DNA of 64,000 nucleotides from Phaeosaccion multiseriatum (GCA_965112735.1 OZ218950.1:4030001-4094000), one strand, 5' to 3'; numbered from the stretch's first letter, positions 11,405 to 29,952 are shown. The notes: a model not told the origin generated them from the sequence alone. Numbers and translations are program-made.

Positions 11405-13653
11405 ATGGTGGTAAGCTTTGGGCAGGTGGTGGTGGGGCCGCCGGGTTCTGGGAAGACGACATTTTGCAGTGGCATGCAGCAGTATCTGAGCTCCATGGGA
11501 AGGCGCGCCGTGGTGGTGAATCTGGACCCAGCCAACTTTGGCGATCAGGTCCCCTACAAGGCCGACATTGACATCCTGGAGCTGGTGTCGCTGCAGGTGC
11601 GCAAGTCTGGGAAAGAACCCCCATCATTATAGTCTCTCTTGCGGGGGACTCGCTTGAGACGCGGACTGGAAGCGGTGGGATACGCGGTGGCACCTTGAAA
11701 GCAATGTAATGGAATTGGCTTTCGGGGGCAGAGTGGAGCTGGGCACCGGCCAAAGCCAAAAAAAACTTGCAGGGACATCGCACTTGCCTCCGTCCGCCCC
11801 ACCAGACCCGTTGCCTGCACCCCTCGCTCGCCTCCGTGCCTCCCGCTGTACCTCTGACTCCCCCTCCGCTGCCATTGATTGCCATTGCCTGTGCCGTTGC
11901 CGTTTCTAGGCTGTGATGGACGAGTATGACCTGGGCCCTAACGGCGGGCTGGTGTACTGCCTCGAGTACCTGGAGAAGAACATGGACTGGCTCATTGACA
12001 AGTAAGTAAACAAACACAACACAACCGCACACGCCTCTTCTATTCCCACCCCACTCGTGCCCATACGCCTCCCTCGTACCTACCCTTCTTTCTCACTTAA
12101 GTGCACAAAGTGTCCGTCGCTCCCTCTTCATCACCTCGTCTCCTTGCTTCTCCCCCCCCTGGCCTTCACCACCCGCCCGGACGCTGCTCCACCCACGCAC
12201 CCACCCAACCGTGTCCTTTGCCCTTGCCTAGATGCGACAAGCTCCGTAACGCACCGCCCGGCCAGCAGACTCCGTACTTCCTCTTCGACCTCCCAGGACA
12301 GGTCGAGCTCTTCACACACTACCACGTTGGTACGACAATTGAATCCATACGAATGACAACCACCGCACCGCAGTCATTCGCCGTGCGGCCTTGTCCCTTC
12401 TCGTCGCTCTCTGGGTCCTGCCTAACCACTGGCTTCATGATGATGATGAACGTTTGCTTGTGCTGGCTTGTGCTGCTTCTCTGGCCCGTCCATGCGGTGC
12501 TTCTCTCTCCCTCCCTCCCTCCCTCCCTCCCTCCCTCCCCAAAGTGCAACGAATCGTGGCAGCGCTGCAAAAGGCCGACCACCGACTCACCGCCGTACAC
12601 CTCGTGGATGCGCACCACTGCAGCAGCCCGAGCCTATTCATCTCCGTGGTGCTTCTGAGCCTCACTACAATGCTCCGGCTGGAGCTACCCCATGTCAACG
12701 TTTTGAGCAAAGTAGACCTGCTCGCTCGCTATGGGGAGCTTGCTTTCAACCTCGACTTTTTCACAGATTGTCTCGACATCAAGCAGATTTTGAGGTATCT
12801 AGATGCCCCACCCTTGACGGCGTACGAAGAGGAGGAAGGGTGGAAGGAGGAGGAGGGGGAGGGGGGGGGCGAGGAAGGTAGAGGAGTGGGGGGGCGGTAC
12901 GACGATGGGAGTGACGAGGAAGATAGCGGCGAAGAGAGCGGGCGCAGCGGCAGGGGCGTTGGACGAAGAAGAGGGCAGCAGCAGCAGCAGCAGGAGAGCC
13001 GGCTGCAGCGTGCATTTGGCAAGATGAACGCAGAGTTGTGCGACGTTATTGAAGACTTTGGGCTCGTCTCGTTTTACCCCCTCCACGTGGAAGAAGCGGT
13101 GAGTGAGTGACTGAGTGAGTGAGTGCGGGGCTTCATTGACAGTTTACACTCGTAATCCATGCCCTGTCTTCATTTCATGAGTCCTTGTTCTGTCTTCGAC
13201 CCATCCAGGTCTTCCTCCCTCGTTGTTTCTTTCTATTCAGTGTCGACTTCAGCTCGACCAACAGTGCCTGTCGTCCTTCTTCCCATGTCGTGTGCTGTGC
13301 ATCTCTTCTCTCATCCCGACCCACCCACCCACCTCGCTCGCTGTCCCTGCCCTCCCTGTGGCATGTAACAACCCTCTCGGTCGCCCTCTTTCTCTCCACA
13401 GGAGAGCGTCGAAAGAGTGCTGGCGGCGGTGGACAAGAGCAATGGCTTCTTTCTGTCTGAAGCTGCTTCTGGTGTAGGCAGTCTGGCAGGAGGAGGAGTA
13501 GGAGGAGGCGGAGGAGGCGGAGGCACTTCTGCCTCCACCTCTTCTGCTGCTGCTCCTGCTGCTGCTTCTTCCGCTTCTTCGTCCGCGTGGCGGGGGTCGG
13601 CTGCTGCGGCGGCTGTTCCTTATCACCTTTCGGACGTGACCGAGAGGGGATAG
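11405..13653 (+). CDS. GPN2: GPN-loop GTPase 2
   Basis: Five exons: 11405-11596, 11910-12001, 12232-12329, 12545-13098 and 13402-13653, giving 395 residues. The P-loop is GPPGSGKT (residues 11-18), the diagnostic Gly-Pro-Asn loop is in [11 protein letters not shown] (residues 73-75), G3 is FDLPGQVEL (from residue 113) and G4 is [11 protein letters not shown]2 works with GPN1 and GPN3 in assembly and nuclear import of RNA polymerase II. An acidic, Gly-rich and poly-Gln insert precedes [18 protein letters not shown], and the C-terminus after [10 protein letters not shown] is a Gly/Ala/Ser extension; human GPN2 is about 310 residues. The ATG at 11405 gives the usual short N-terminus. The donor at 13099 opens a run of GTGAGTGA repeats, and the acceptor at 12544 follows CCCT repeats. 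Confidence 0.93.
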
Positions 13654-14415
13654 AGGATAGGCAAGACAGACAGGCAGATAGACAACACAGATAGACCAGA
13701 CACACGAGCCGACAGATGGACCAGAGGGATAGGATGGAGGGGGCAGGAACATGACCCAGCCAGGCGATGAAAGGGGATCGACGGACTCCTGATTACCACT
13801 CGTGTGGTGTGCATAACTTCTTTTTCCTCGTAGCTCCTGAGTACTGTAAGTAAAAAAATAAACTACTGAAAAAGCATTTATGTACTTGTATAATTTAACT
13901 GTACGTTAGAAGCAAGAGAGACGGGGGGAGCACTTTCAAAAAAGAGGTCGTGGAGGAGCGTCACAGCGCTCGGACCGCCGCCCGTACCTGCTGCTGCTCC
14001 TCCCCCCCCCCCCCCCCTGCTGCTGCTGCTGCTGCCCGTCGTGCTTCTCTCGCGTCTCTCATCGCTCCTCTCGCTCCTCTCTCCTCTTGCAAACCTCTGG
14101 CCATGGTACAATCTACACATACAAACGCGGTGATATACACGGTGTCGGCCACCCCACCCGAAGGGGCGCTTGGGGAGGGAGCACACGAACTGTCAAAGTG
14201 CGGGGCCGGCGGGCTGGCGGACGGGCATCCATCCATCCATCCATCCATCCACTGCCATCCATCCATTCAAAACCCCATTCGTCTCCTCTCATCTCACACC
14301 ACCTGACCTCTCACTCTCCTCTCATATTCCATATCCCCTGATGACCACACTCACAGATGGCGAGGACGATGGAAGAACGAAGGCGACGACAAGGACCGCC
14401 CCTACTCTCCTCGCT
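13654..14415. other. Convergent intergenic region, GPN2 / NMNAT-like gene
   Basis: About 760 bp between two facing stops. It contains a run of C and CTG repeats (14000-14035) and a (CATC)n tract at 14226-14270. No gene is recognised. Confidence 0.6.
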
Positions 14416-14874
14416 TCACCTCTTCCCCCTCCTCCGATCGCTGCCCGCCGCCAGAGCAGTCAGTCCCACTGCCAGCCCTACTCCGACGGCCACCACCGCC
14501 CCAAACACGAGCCCGGAACGCACGCGCCCACTCTTCTGGATACTCCACCAGAGCCGTAACCGCAGAGGCGGTACCTTGTAGCCGTACAGCTCGTGGGCCT
14601 GCATATACCTCAACACGCGGTCGTCCAGGCTGCTGCTGTCCATCCACACCCGCTCCAACGCCTCCAGCTCGGCCAACGCACCTCCTTTAGACACTTGGGC
14701 GGCGTGCCGAGGGGCCTCTCGAAGCTTGGTGGAGGAGATGTCCGTCATCTGTGAGATATGGTGCATCTCCATGTTCTCGGGAAGAGAGGACGTGTCGCTC
14801 ACCAAAAAGCCATGTCCTAATTGAGTTGGTATGGTATGGGGTGGTGTGGTAGTACAAGTAGTAGTAGTAGTAGT

Positions 14875-14905
<31 letters not shown>

Positions 14906-16832
14906 GAAGGAGGAGAAGAAGAAGTTAGTATCACTCGGTACGACGACGAAGGCAAGCGCTCGCCCACTCTCTCTCCCTCTCACACACACACTCACTCCCT
15001 CCCTCCCTCACTCACCACACTTATGTCTCACACAACACGGACACAAAAACAGACACACATCCTCCCTCCCTCCCTCCCTCCCCTCACTCACTCGATATGA
15101 CAACGAAGTCCACCATCTTCCGCAGCTCCTCCGCCTTCTTCCACTTTCCCCTCAGCAGGTCCTTGTACGCATCAGTGCCCACAGCGAAGGAGAAGGCAAA
15201 GGAGGGGGGCGTGGCGGCCTTGAGGGCCGTTACCACGTCGAAGCTGCACACACGGATGTCTTTGGGATCTCCCCTGAGGCACGGTAAGGGGCCAGAGGGC
15301 ATGAGCCCACCACACGGGGATCCACACGGGTTTCCGAGGGATGGATTGATTCGTTGGGATGGTGGGGTAGGAGGGGGGGGCAGTCGGTGGTTTCGTTGGT
15401 TGTCTTGTCTTGTCTCTCTCTTCGCGCACCCACCCCGCCACCCCCCCCCCCCCCCGGCCCCCTTCCTGCCTCCCCTCTGTAGCATATCCTCTCTATGAGC
15501 CTTCACCGTTCGTCCTTGCCCAAAATGACAAACAAAATTACGGTACGTAGGGATTACCGAGGATGATTGAATTCCAACCTGCCCTTCTGTCCCTGCTGTG
15601 CTGTGCTGTGGCGGTGCTGCGCTGTGGGGAAGTCGTCCCAACTACAAGTCACTCCAACGACAGTTCTCATGGACTCCTCTTGATCGACCAGTGACTCCTC
15701 TGTGTGTCAAGAGCCTTCCATCTTGTTCGGCCGACCGACCCATCGGCCTGTGCCCCTCCCCTTCCTCTGCCTCTTCCTCTTCCTCTGTCGTACTTCCCTC
15801 GTCGCGCACTTACCCCTCCCTCGCCAGCTTCTCTAGGAACAAGTCCTCCTCGATGGTGAGTACTTTGACCTTGCAGGTGGGTGAGGAGAGGGCTTCAAAT
15901 GACAGCCTTTAGCCCCCCCCCCACAGAAAGATATTCGCCACCGGGAGGAGGAGATAGACGGAAGGGAAGGGAGGTTGGGATGGGGGGTGGGGGAGACAAC
16001 GAGAGGGAGAGGGAGAGGGAGACAGAGAGGGGACATCAAGCGCAACACAGCACACCGACGAAAGATGCTCTTGGGAAGATCTCGTTCATTCCCCCAACAC
16101 TGTGCTTGGTCGATCGACCATCGAAACACACGCTCGCTTCGTTGTTCGCGGGCCCCACTCATCTCGCAGTCACGATGGCACACTGCTGACCTGCACATCT
16201 GTACTCTCTGCTCGAAGTTGGGCATCTTTATCGCCTGCTCTCCGCCGCCCATCAGCTCTCGCTTGCCGGCGTACATGTGCTGGTACACTGGAAGTACCCA
16301 AATCTCGTCAAATGATCCTACGAGGGAAGGAGGGAGGGGGGTGAGGGGGAAGAAGCTTCTCGCTGCTTCATAGTCAAGACCGCTTTGGGATACTAGATAG
16401 ATAACTCAGTCCAAAAGTAATGGAGTGTTGCGGGCTAAACAAACGTGGGTGGGGTTTTGCCCTTAGCCGTGAGCTGGAAAGTCTAAAAGCTGGGAGCTCA
16501 CAGTAGGCCACCCGCCTAAACTCACCCGTCTGTGCGCAGTACTCCACGATTCCACTGTGACCTCCCTTGCCAGTGGGAGGATTCCCGCTCGTGCCGAACA
16601 GCAGAATCCTGCGACTCGAGCCCTTTCCTTCGTCCGATAATGCTGCCACGGCATTGGTAGCCCACTCGTGCACGTGGGAACTTGCTTCCCTTACGGCTGC
16701 TTCTTGCTCTGGCGAGTCCCCTCCACCCTGCTCTTCACCCCCCCCCTCATCTTCAAGCACAGCCATGCCCTCCGTAAACCCCTCGATGCTACACCTCTTG
16801 GTCACCACAGCTCCGTGGCCAACACAGGTCAC
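14416..16832 (-). CDS. NMN/NaMN adenylyltransferase-like nucleotidyltransferase with C-terminal membrane segment
   Basis: Five exons join in frame: 16832-16526, 16317-16191, 15906-15814, 15273-15092 and 14816-14416, giving 369 residues. FGTSGNPPTGKGGHSGIV (from residue 79) is the HxGH-class nucleotide-binding loop, with Lys-Gly in place of the first His. EIWVLPVYQHMY and NFEQRVQMC follow as in NMNAT-type enzymes. FSFAVGTDAYKDLL is the second nucleotide loop, and ISSTKLRE carries the conserved SxTxxR signature. The likely reaction is mononucleotide plus ATP giving NAD-type dinucleotide, though the substrate is inferred. The last exon can be read straight through to a hydrophobic segment (LVFGAVVAVGVGLAVGLTAL) and a basic end, suggesting a tail anchor. 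A GTACC donor at 14574 could instead splice this tail off. Confidence 0.8.
14818..15070. repeat. (GTA)n and (CCCT/CTCA)n tracts in an intron
   Basis: A TAG/GTA trinucleotide array (about 14850-14905) and CTCC/CTCA tetranucleotides (about 14990-15090) fill the last intron of the nucleotidyltransferase gene. The tetranucleotide array abuts its donor, GTGAGTGAG on the minus strand. Confidence 0.85.
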
Positions 16833-18288
16833 CTCCCTTCAGCGACTGTTTCTCACACCCCTCTTTTTCTTCGTGAGGCAGGGCAGCAATAAAATGCGAT
16901 AAAAGGGGGGAAAGCTTCAAATTGAAATGAGAAATTCGCAAGGAGGTCATCGTGTGTATTTTCCAGCTGGTACAATTGTATTTTTCCTTTTTTTTACATG
17001 ACCATGTCTTGATCTTTGAAAGGGAGGTGGAGCGAACCATAGAACGGAGAGTGGCTAAGCCTTGCGTCTTCCTAATGAAGGGAGAACACAAGTGACCGTC
17101 AAAATGAAGATGTTGGGAAAGACTCGGGGCCTGCTACCATATTGACCCATGCGCCCCAATTGCCATCCTTCTCCCCTCGACCCCTGGAGCAGCCAGCAGG
17201 CGGACGCCAGGACAGTCAAAGCGGGAAGGCACTTCTCTTCTCTGCTCTGCTGGAGCCAGTCATCGAGTCGGGCATGTGCTTGCAGGAAGCTGATGCTCAG
17301 AGCTACACCAACACACTACCCTTAGTCTGACATCCTCCTCGCTCAGCCCTCCCTCCCTGAGGAGGGAGTCGGCACCAAAAGCCGCCGCCGCCGCAGCAGC
17401 AGCAGCAGCAGTAGCAGCAGTGGCAGCGGCAGCACCAGCAAGCCCTCCAGAGCCGCGCAGCTGCACAGCGGCCAGGCGTCGCCCTTGCACCCCGCCGGCA
17501 ACAGTTTCCCTCCAGTCATGACAAGCTGCAAAGCTTAGTCATCAGCGCCCGGTTGCGCGCCCTTCCTGAGGCTTGCGGACACGATAGAGGTGCCTCAGGT
17601 AACCCAACTACCCAACCCAGCTCCTCCGCAGGGCCTAGGAAGATAGAGCCACGCACTTGGGGTTCCGTGGGCCTCTCAATGCTCCATCCCAGACACACCC
17701 CCTTGCCTTGGCCCCTGTCCTTCTCCTCCTGTGCCTACGCAATGGTGGCGGTCTCGGCCTCAGAGCCTAACTTCCATGCTTCTCCTCAAATCTTCGACCA
17801 CGGAGATGGAAAGAGAGAGTCTCGCCCTGCCACTTGCGTCTGTCTGCCCCGCCTTTACGCCGCCCCCACCAGGGCACGATAGCGGACAGGACAGTCCTCC
17901 CCATGCCACACGTAGCCGCTGTGGAGGAGGCCGTTCCAGAGACCCACCTCCTTGTCTGAGGTAGGCAGGCAGACGCCCAGCCACTGTCCTCCCCCGCCTC
18001 CCCCTGCCCGCTTCTTTCCGCCCAGAACAGAGAGGCAATGTGAGAGAGAAGGTGGTTGCGGTGCGGCAGGCATCTCTTCCCTCTCTTCGCAGGCTCTGCA
18101 AGTTCTTAACTCACACCCACATAGCGCTGGCGCCTACTACCAGCCGGAGCTCTGTCTAAGTAGTCTCCGGACCGCCCAGGCCGATCAGACGAAGGGACGC
18201 CGGACGCTCGCTCTCTCCTCTCCCTCTAAGTGAGGGGGGTCGAGTACGCTGCGTCATCTAGAGGATATGCTCTGCCCAGAGGAGATAT
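16833..18288. other. 1.5-kb region without a confident gene
   Basis: This lies between the start of the nucleotidyltransferase gene and the stop of the G-patch gene, both on the minus strand. Part of it must be promoter; 16960-17040 is the least GC-rich part. The only stretch that reads like protein is on the minus strand at about 18010-17875 (WLGVCLPTSDKEVGLWNG and then HGEDCPVRYRALVG), which ends at a stop. I cannot connect it to other exons or to a family. A (CAG)n tract with an adjacent GGC-rich part lies at 17380-17440. Confidence 0.4.
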
Positions 18289-19020
18289 TCATTTCTGTCC
18301 AGTGCTCGCGTTGGTGCCCAAGATTGCCTGCAAATCCTTCGCGCTGAAGCCCTTGACGTTCTTCGCCTTGATGCGCTTCGCACGACTGGCCACACACATC
18401 ACGGCCTTGGCTTCCACCTTGCGGCCTCCCTTCTTCTTGCTCCCGGCCCCGTTGCCCTCGCCCCTACTCCCCCCCTCTCCTCCGCTTGCCTCTGCCTTGG
18501 CCTGCTTCTTGACTGCTAGTTTGGCAGCTCTTTTCGCGGCCTTCTTCTCCGCCTTCTTAGCTGCCTTCCTCGCGGTTTTCTTGTCAGCTCCGGCGGCCAC
18601 GGCAGCTTTTGCTGCTGCCGCGCCCGCCAAGGCGTTGCCCCCCGCGCCCCCGTAGGCTCCATTGAGGCTCTCCAAAATGGAAGAAAAGTTGGAGGAAGAC
18701 TCTGACCAACCTTGCTGCCCGGAAAGGTCTCGGCTGGCACCAAGCGCCAGGCGCTCGTCCCTCTTCTTCACCGAGACATGGGTCTCCCTCCCGTCTTCCA
18801 TCTTGCCCAGTCCTTTGCCCTCTTTCCAGCCCATGCGCTGCAGCATTCGGAACCCAAAGGCTGACTTATCGTCACTCCAAGCCTGGTTGAGCGTGCTGCC
18901 ACTCTGGCCGCCGTTACTGCTGATGCTGCTGCCGCTGCCGTTGCTGCTGCTACTACTCGTGGCGAGGGACTCGCTCTTGTCCACCTCAGCCGCGGCGGCC
19001 GCACTGGGTGAAGCCGTCAT
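18289..19020 (-). CDS. G-patch domain protein, PINX1-like
   Basis: Single exon, 243 residues. The G-patch lies at about residues 55-95: FGFRMLQRMGWKEGKGLGKM, then the THVSVKKRDERLALGA segment typical of the PINX1/Pxr1 group. These proteins activate DEAH helicases in rRNA processing and, in animals, bind telomerase; that role is inferred here. After the domain come an Ala/Gly linker and a strongly basic Lys/Ala helix (KKTARKAAKKAEKKAAKRAA), consistent with nucleolar targeting. The C-terminus (KNVKGFSAKDLQAILG) is a second conserved-looking block. The ATG at 19020 is the only one upstream of the domain. Divergent from the coiled-coil gene, 348 bp apart. Confidence 0.85.
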   Translation of the reverse strand: MTASPSAAAAAEVDKSESLATSSSSSNGSGSSISSNGGQSGSTLNQAWSDDKSAFGFRMLQRMGWKEGKGLGKMEDGRETHVSVKKRDERLALGASRDLSGQQGWSESSSNFSSILESLNGAYGGAGGNALAGAAAAKAAVAAGADKKTARKAAKKAEKKAAKRAAKLAVKKQAKAEASGGEGGSRGEGNGAGSKKKGGRKVEAKAVMCVASRAKRIKAKNVKGFSAKDLQAILGTNASTGQK

Positions 19021-19368
19021 CTTTGGTCTGTGGTGTGTGAACCATTCGCGCGAGGGGGTTGGTCATATGAGATTCTTGCCATTTGTTGCAATATCGAGCT
19101 CTCGACAAGCAAAATCGATAAAATCTGGCAGTTACAAATCGAAATTCCTTGAAAACCCCTTTAAAGCCCGTAGAGAGGAGAGCACTGCCAGAGACAACAG
19201 TGCACAGCACTGTGGCGAAGAGGCACTAGTAGAAGGGAAAGTGGGAGGCCTTTGGGCAGATGAGGCAGATGAGGCAGATGAGGTAGGGGGGAGGAGGAAA
19301 GACGAAACCGTGAACGAGGTTGGCGTGTGTGATACATCGGAGAGGGGAGGAGGGAGGAGGCGCGGAGG
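19021..19368. promoter_or_regulatory. Shared divergent promoter, G-patch / coiled-coil gene
   Basis: 348 bp between opposed start codons. It contains a short ATGAGGCAG direct repeat (19260-19280). No TATA-like element stands out. Assigned from arrangement. Confidence 0.35.
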
Positions 19369-25386
<6,018 letters not shown>

Positions 25387-25767
25387 GCTCTCTTTCTCTT
25401 TCTCTTTCTCTCTCTCTCTCGCTCTCTTTCTATCTTCCTCTGGCTCTCTCTGGCACTCTCTTCTCTCTCTCTCTCTTCTCTTCTCTTTTCTTCTCACACG
25501 GGAAGACGAGAGGGAGGAGGGAGGGAGGGACGGACGGAAGGTAATCGATTGCGTCTCCACTCTTCCCATGAGGGCAGTCGTGCGGGGGGAATACGCGGGG
25601 AGTGCTTTACCGTAGCCACTTGAGTTTAGCAAGCCAATGGGAGGGCACACAGACTCACTCCGGAGAGAGAGAGAGAAGGGGGGGACACCACAGAGCGAGA
25701 CAGAGGACCAGCCAGAGGGGGGGCACAGAGAGGGGCTAGCAGAGGTGTTGTAACTAACCAGTACTTA

Positions 25768-25852
25768 CTACAGACTTGAAGGAAGGAAGGAAGGAAGGAA
25801 GGAAGGAAGGAAGGAAGGAAGGAAGGAAGGAAGGAAGGAAGGAAGGAAGGAA
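25768..25852. repeat. (GGAA)n tetranucleotide tract
   Basis: About 21 uninterrupted GGAA units. Confidence 0.97.
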
Positions 25853-26101
25853 GACTGCTACGCTCGGAGCGCGACCGAACGAAAACGCGTCAAAGGCAAC
25901 GAAGGAAGCCATTTTTACAAATAAGCCTACGACAGTAACGATAGTAATAGAAAGGTGTGTGTAACTTTGCTGCTGCTGCAGCCCCGCTTCTCCGACGGCG
26001 CCAGCGCTGTCCTGCGGCTGCTAATGTACCACCAACTCCTCCTCACCCTGTGAGCCCGTACCACCAACTGCTGCTTCCTGCTGTTGCTCTCTCCCTGCTC
26101 T

Positions 26102-26725
26102 TCTTGGCGGTCCTCCTCTTGCTTCACGCTGTCCACAGCTCATTCACCTTCTTGGCGGTCCTCCTCTTGCTTCACGCTGTCCACAGCTCATTCACCTTCT
26201 TGGCGGTCCTCCTCTTGCTTCACGCTGTCCACAGCTCATTCACCTTCTTGGCGGTCCTCCTCTTGCTTCACGCTGTCCACAGCTCATTCACCTTCTTGGC
26301 GGTCCTCCTCTTGCTTCACGCTGTCCACAGCTCATTCACCTTCTTGGCGGTCCTCCTCTTGCTTCACGCTGTCCACAGCTCATTCGCCTTCTTGGCGGTC
26401 CTCCTCTTGCTTCACGCTGTCCACAGCTCATTCACCTTCTTGGCGGTCCTCCTCTTGCTTCACGCTGTCCACAGCTCATTCACCTTCTTGGCGGTCCTCC
26501 TCTTGCTTCACGCTGTCCACAGCTCATTCACCTTCTTGGCGGTCCTCCTCTTGCTTCACGCTGTCCACAGCTCATTCACCTTCTTGGCGGTCCTCCTCTT
26601 GCTTCACGCTGTCCACAGCTCATTCGCCTTCTTGGCGGTCCTCCTCTTGCTTCACGCTGTCCACAGCTCATTCACCTTCTTGGCGGTCCTCCTCTTGCTT
26701 CACGCTGTCCACAGCTCATTCACAG
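26102..26725. repeat. 48-bp minisatellite, 13 copies
   Basis: Thirteen near-identical 48-bp units containing CTTGGCGGTCCTCCTCTTGC and CACGCTGTCCACAGCTCATT. The only variation I see is A or G in the junction TTC(A/G)CC; the G form appears at about 26384 and 26624, exactly 240 bp (five units) apart. Confidence 0.97.
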
Positions 26726-26949
26726 CTCATTCACAGCTCATTCACAGCTCATTCACAGCTCATTCACAGCTCATTCACAGCTCATTCACAGCTCATTCAC
26801 AGCTCATTCACAGCTCATTCACAGCTCATTCACAGCTCATTCACAGCTCATTCACAGCTCATTCACAGCTCATTCACAGCTCATTCACAGCTCATTCACA
26901 GCTCATTCACAGCTCATTCACAGCTCATTCACAGCTCATTCACAGCTCA
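26716..26949. repeat. 11-bp minisatellite derived from the 48-bp unit
   Basis: About 21 copies of ACAGCTCATTC follow without a gap. This 11-mer is the tail of the 48-bp unit, so the second array arose from the first. Confidence 0.97.
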
Positions 26950-27272
26950 TTGCTCGCTGTCACTCAGCCCTGCTTGCTGCTGCCCACTCAAAGTAACGAG
27001 CTACCCCAAGGGTACTACTTACTTCCCACTGTATCCATTCAGTGCTGCTTTGATACGACCTAATCCTCACTCTGTTCACTTAGTCCTGCTTGGATACTCC
27101 GTACTGCCCACGGTATTCACGGTTTTCACTCAGTCCTGCTTGCTGCTGCTGACGTCTCACATGCCGATACTGCAGTGGCGGAGGCCGCCTTCCTCCCCAT
27201 AGATGATCATAGATGGCACTTAAGAGTGTGTATGTGTAATATATTATCCTTCCCCCCCCCTATTAATTGCCT

Positions 27273-27463
27273 CTACTGCTTGCCGGGGTACTTGGTTCCC
27301 CTCGTGCTTGCCCTTGTGCTTCCCCTCGAGCTCCCTCTTGTCGTGCCCTCCCTCGTCGTCGGCCTACCGGTACTAGGCCGACTGGTCCGAGTGCTACCGG
27401 CGGAGCGAGAGGCACGAGAAGAGGGAAGAGAGCCCGCCTCTCTCACTCCGAGTAAGGATGGTA

Positions 27464-27502
<39 letters not shown>

Positions 27503-28558
27503 CAAGCCCAGCAGGAGGTGTCTCAGAGATGCGCACGAGACTCATGACACGGCCCCTTAGATGCGCGAGAACGGCCTTGATGGACACCTTTTGCTTGGCA
27601 TGGGCTCGCCAGGGAGGGTCAATGTCGAACACACCTAATGGGGTAATGGGGTAGGGAGGTATGTATACAAATGGTGTGTGGGGTAGGTGGTGGGCGGTAG
27701 GAGGGTGTGTACAGGTTACAGACGGAAGATATGGGTGCCATGCTGGGCATTGGCGTGTTATTGCGCAGGCCAGCAGCAATCCATCCGCAAGCATCAGCAG
27801 TTGGTGGTACAGCAGGAGCAGCACAAGGGGCGAGAGACACGAGGTTATATACCCCTGAGAGCGCATCCGTCCGTCCGGCCGCTCGGGATGGATCGCCAGC
27901 GAAGCGTCAGCAAGCATGTCGGCTCAGCAGCCAAGCAAGGTGATCACCTCACTCATGGCCATCTCTCTCGTCTTTCTCTTGGCTGCTGTAGACTGCCATC
28001 GATCCAGCCTCTACTCACTCACACTCACCGAAGAGGAACCCCCCAAAGGCCTCATCCAGCACCTGTGGCGAGATTTCCGCCGCCGTATCACCAACCGCTG
28101 CACTTCCTTCACCTGAACCTCCACCCCTGCTGCCACTGCCGCTGGTGCCTCGTCGCTCCTGCTCCTTCTGTACCACCAACTGCTGCTGCTGTCCAGGGCT
28201 GCTCACAGAGGTCGTCCAGCTGCCCCCGTCCGCTACTTGCACTGGCGGGGCAGTAACACCTGTACCACGACCAGCAGTACCACCAGCAGCAGCACCACCA
28301 GGAGCCTCAGCGTCGTCCTCCTCGTCCTCCTCATACTCCAGCAGGGCGGGGTGGAAGTGCGATGCGAAGATGCCGTGCAGGTCCTGTACCGAGATGGTGC
28401 CCTGCGTTGTGATGTCGTGCAGCTTTATGGTGCCGATGCACTCGGCGAAGGTAATGGCGGCCCTCATGACGTTGGGATTGATGACGGAGAAGAGCAGCAG
28501 ACCCGGGCCCTGTTGTTCGTTGGTTGTTCGTTAGTTGTTCGTTCGTTGAGATGGCAGA

Positions 28559-28594
<36 letters not shown>

Positions 28595-29876
28595 AGCGGT
28601 GTGTGACCGTAGCGAGCAGAGCGAAAGCAGAGAAGGGTAGAGAGAAGAGTAGAGTGAAGGGTACAGCGAAGAAGAGTGCAGAATGGCAGGGACACAGAGA
28701 CGCAGAGAGTGAGTGAAGTGATGTGAAGTGATGTGACTTGAAGCGGCCAGAGGACATATATTGACTTAAGAGGAATCACCTGAGGATGGAACAGACAGGA
28801 ATGGGTTTAGGGAGCCGTGTGTGCGTGCGTGCACGCGATGGCGCCCCCCCCCCCTGCTGCGTCTAGACGCACATGCACGCACACGCATCCACACACGCGC
28901 CCACACACGCACGCACCTTAAGCTTGCTCCGCTCGTAAATGGCGGTGGCCTTGAGCTTGGCGTCGAGATCGCGCATGTTCTTGTCTATCTGAGCGTCGCC
29001 AGACATGACCTGTTGGTCCTCCTCCTCCTTCTTACTGTACTCCTTGTTGGGGTGGGGGGCGGCAAGGCCTGCTGCGCGATTGCTCGTGCTGGAATGAGTG
29101 AGTGAGTGAGTGAGTGAGTGAGTGAGTGAGTGAATGAGTGAGTGAGTGAGTGAATGAGTGGGTGAGTAATGAGTGAGTAGTGAGTGAGTGGGTCAGTTGT
29201 TTAGGTTTACGTCACAGGAAGGGGAAGGGGGGGGGGGGGGTCAGAAGGCAGAGCAACACGAACGTGGTGAGTCAATAGTCAATGGGGTAGCAGCCGTTGG
29301 TGCGTCAGGAACAGTAGCAGCAGCAGCAGCAGCAGCACAAATGCACACACACGCACAAACACTCACACACACGCACGCACGCACGCACGCACGCACGCAC
29401 ACACACAAACTTACACACATACACACACATACACATACACACCCCCACCCACGCACCCACACAAACACACACACACACTCACGTGAAGCCTGTGGCGTTT
29501 TCCTCCGTGATGTGTCCCTCTTGCACTAAATGCCTGCGGAATCCTTCCCAATACCGCTGGCGATAGCGCAGGCGAGCCGTGGAAAGCAGCAAACGAAGCA
29601 CCTCCACCTTCAACCCCGTCGCCACACCGGCACCACCAACCCTCCCACTGCTTCTCGCACTGCTTCTCGGGGTAGCAAACGGCGATGTGGTGTTGTTGGA
29701 AGGAGGGTCGGAAGGCGCGTCGCTCGTGTCGTTGGCGAGTTGATTTAGCAGTTGCTGCTGTTGGCGTTGGAGGTGCTCCTGCTGCTGCTGGTCGAGGAGC
29801 TCCTGCTGGTGGGAAGGGAGGGCTGATAACGGCTTGCGGTTGCCTCTTGCGCGTTTCTCTGTGGATTTTGTGTGTG

Positions 29877-29952
<76 letters not shown>

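Larger units (their letters stand above)
25387..27272. other. Convergent intergenic region rich in tandem repeats
   Basis: 1.9 kb between the stop of the coiled-coil gene and the stop of the IQ-like gene. It holds a (GGAA)n tract at 25768-25852, two copies of an ACCACCAACT motif (26022-26080), a 48-bp minisatellite and an 11-bp minisatellite. Long open frames across the minisatellite follow from its period being a multiple of three and are not taken as genes. Confidence 0.75.

Noticed and set aside
26102-26949. CRISPR-like array
   Set aside because: Units are directly tandem with no unique spacers, in a eukaryotic intron-rich context.
26084-27202. 372-residue frame made of SWRSSSCFTLSTAHSP repeats
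   Set aside because: The 48-bp period is a multiple of three, so two frames stay open by default; no unique flanking domain or splice context.
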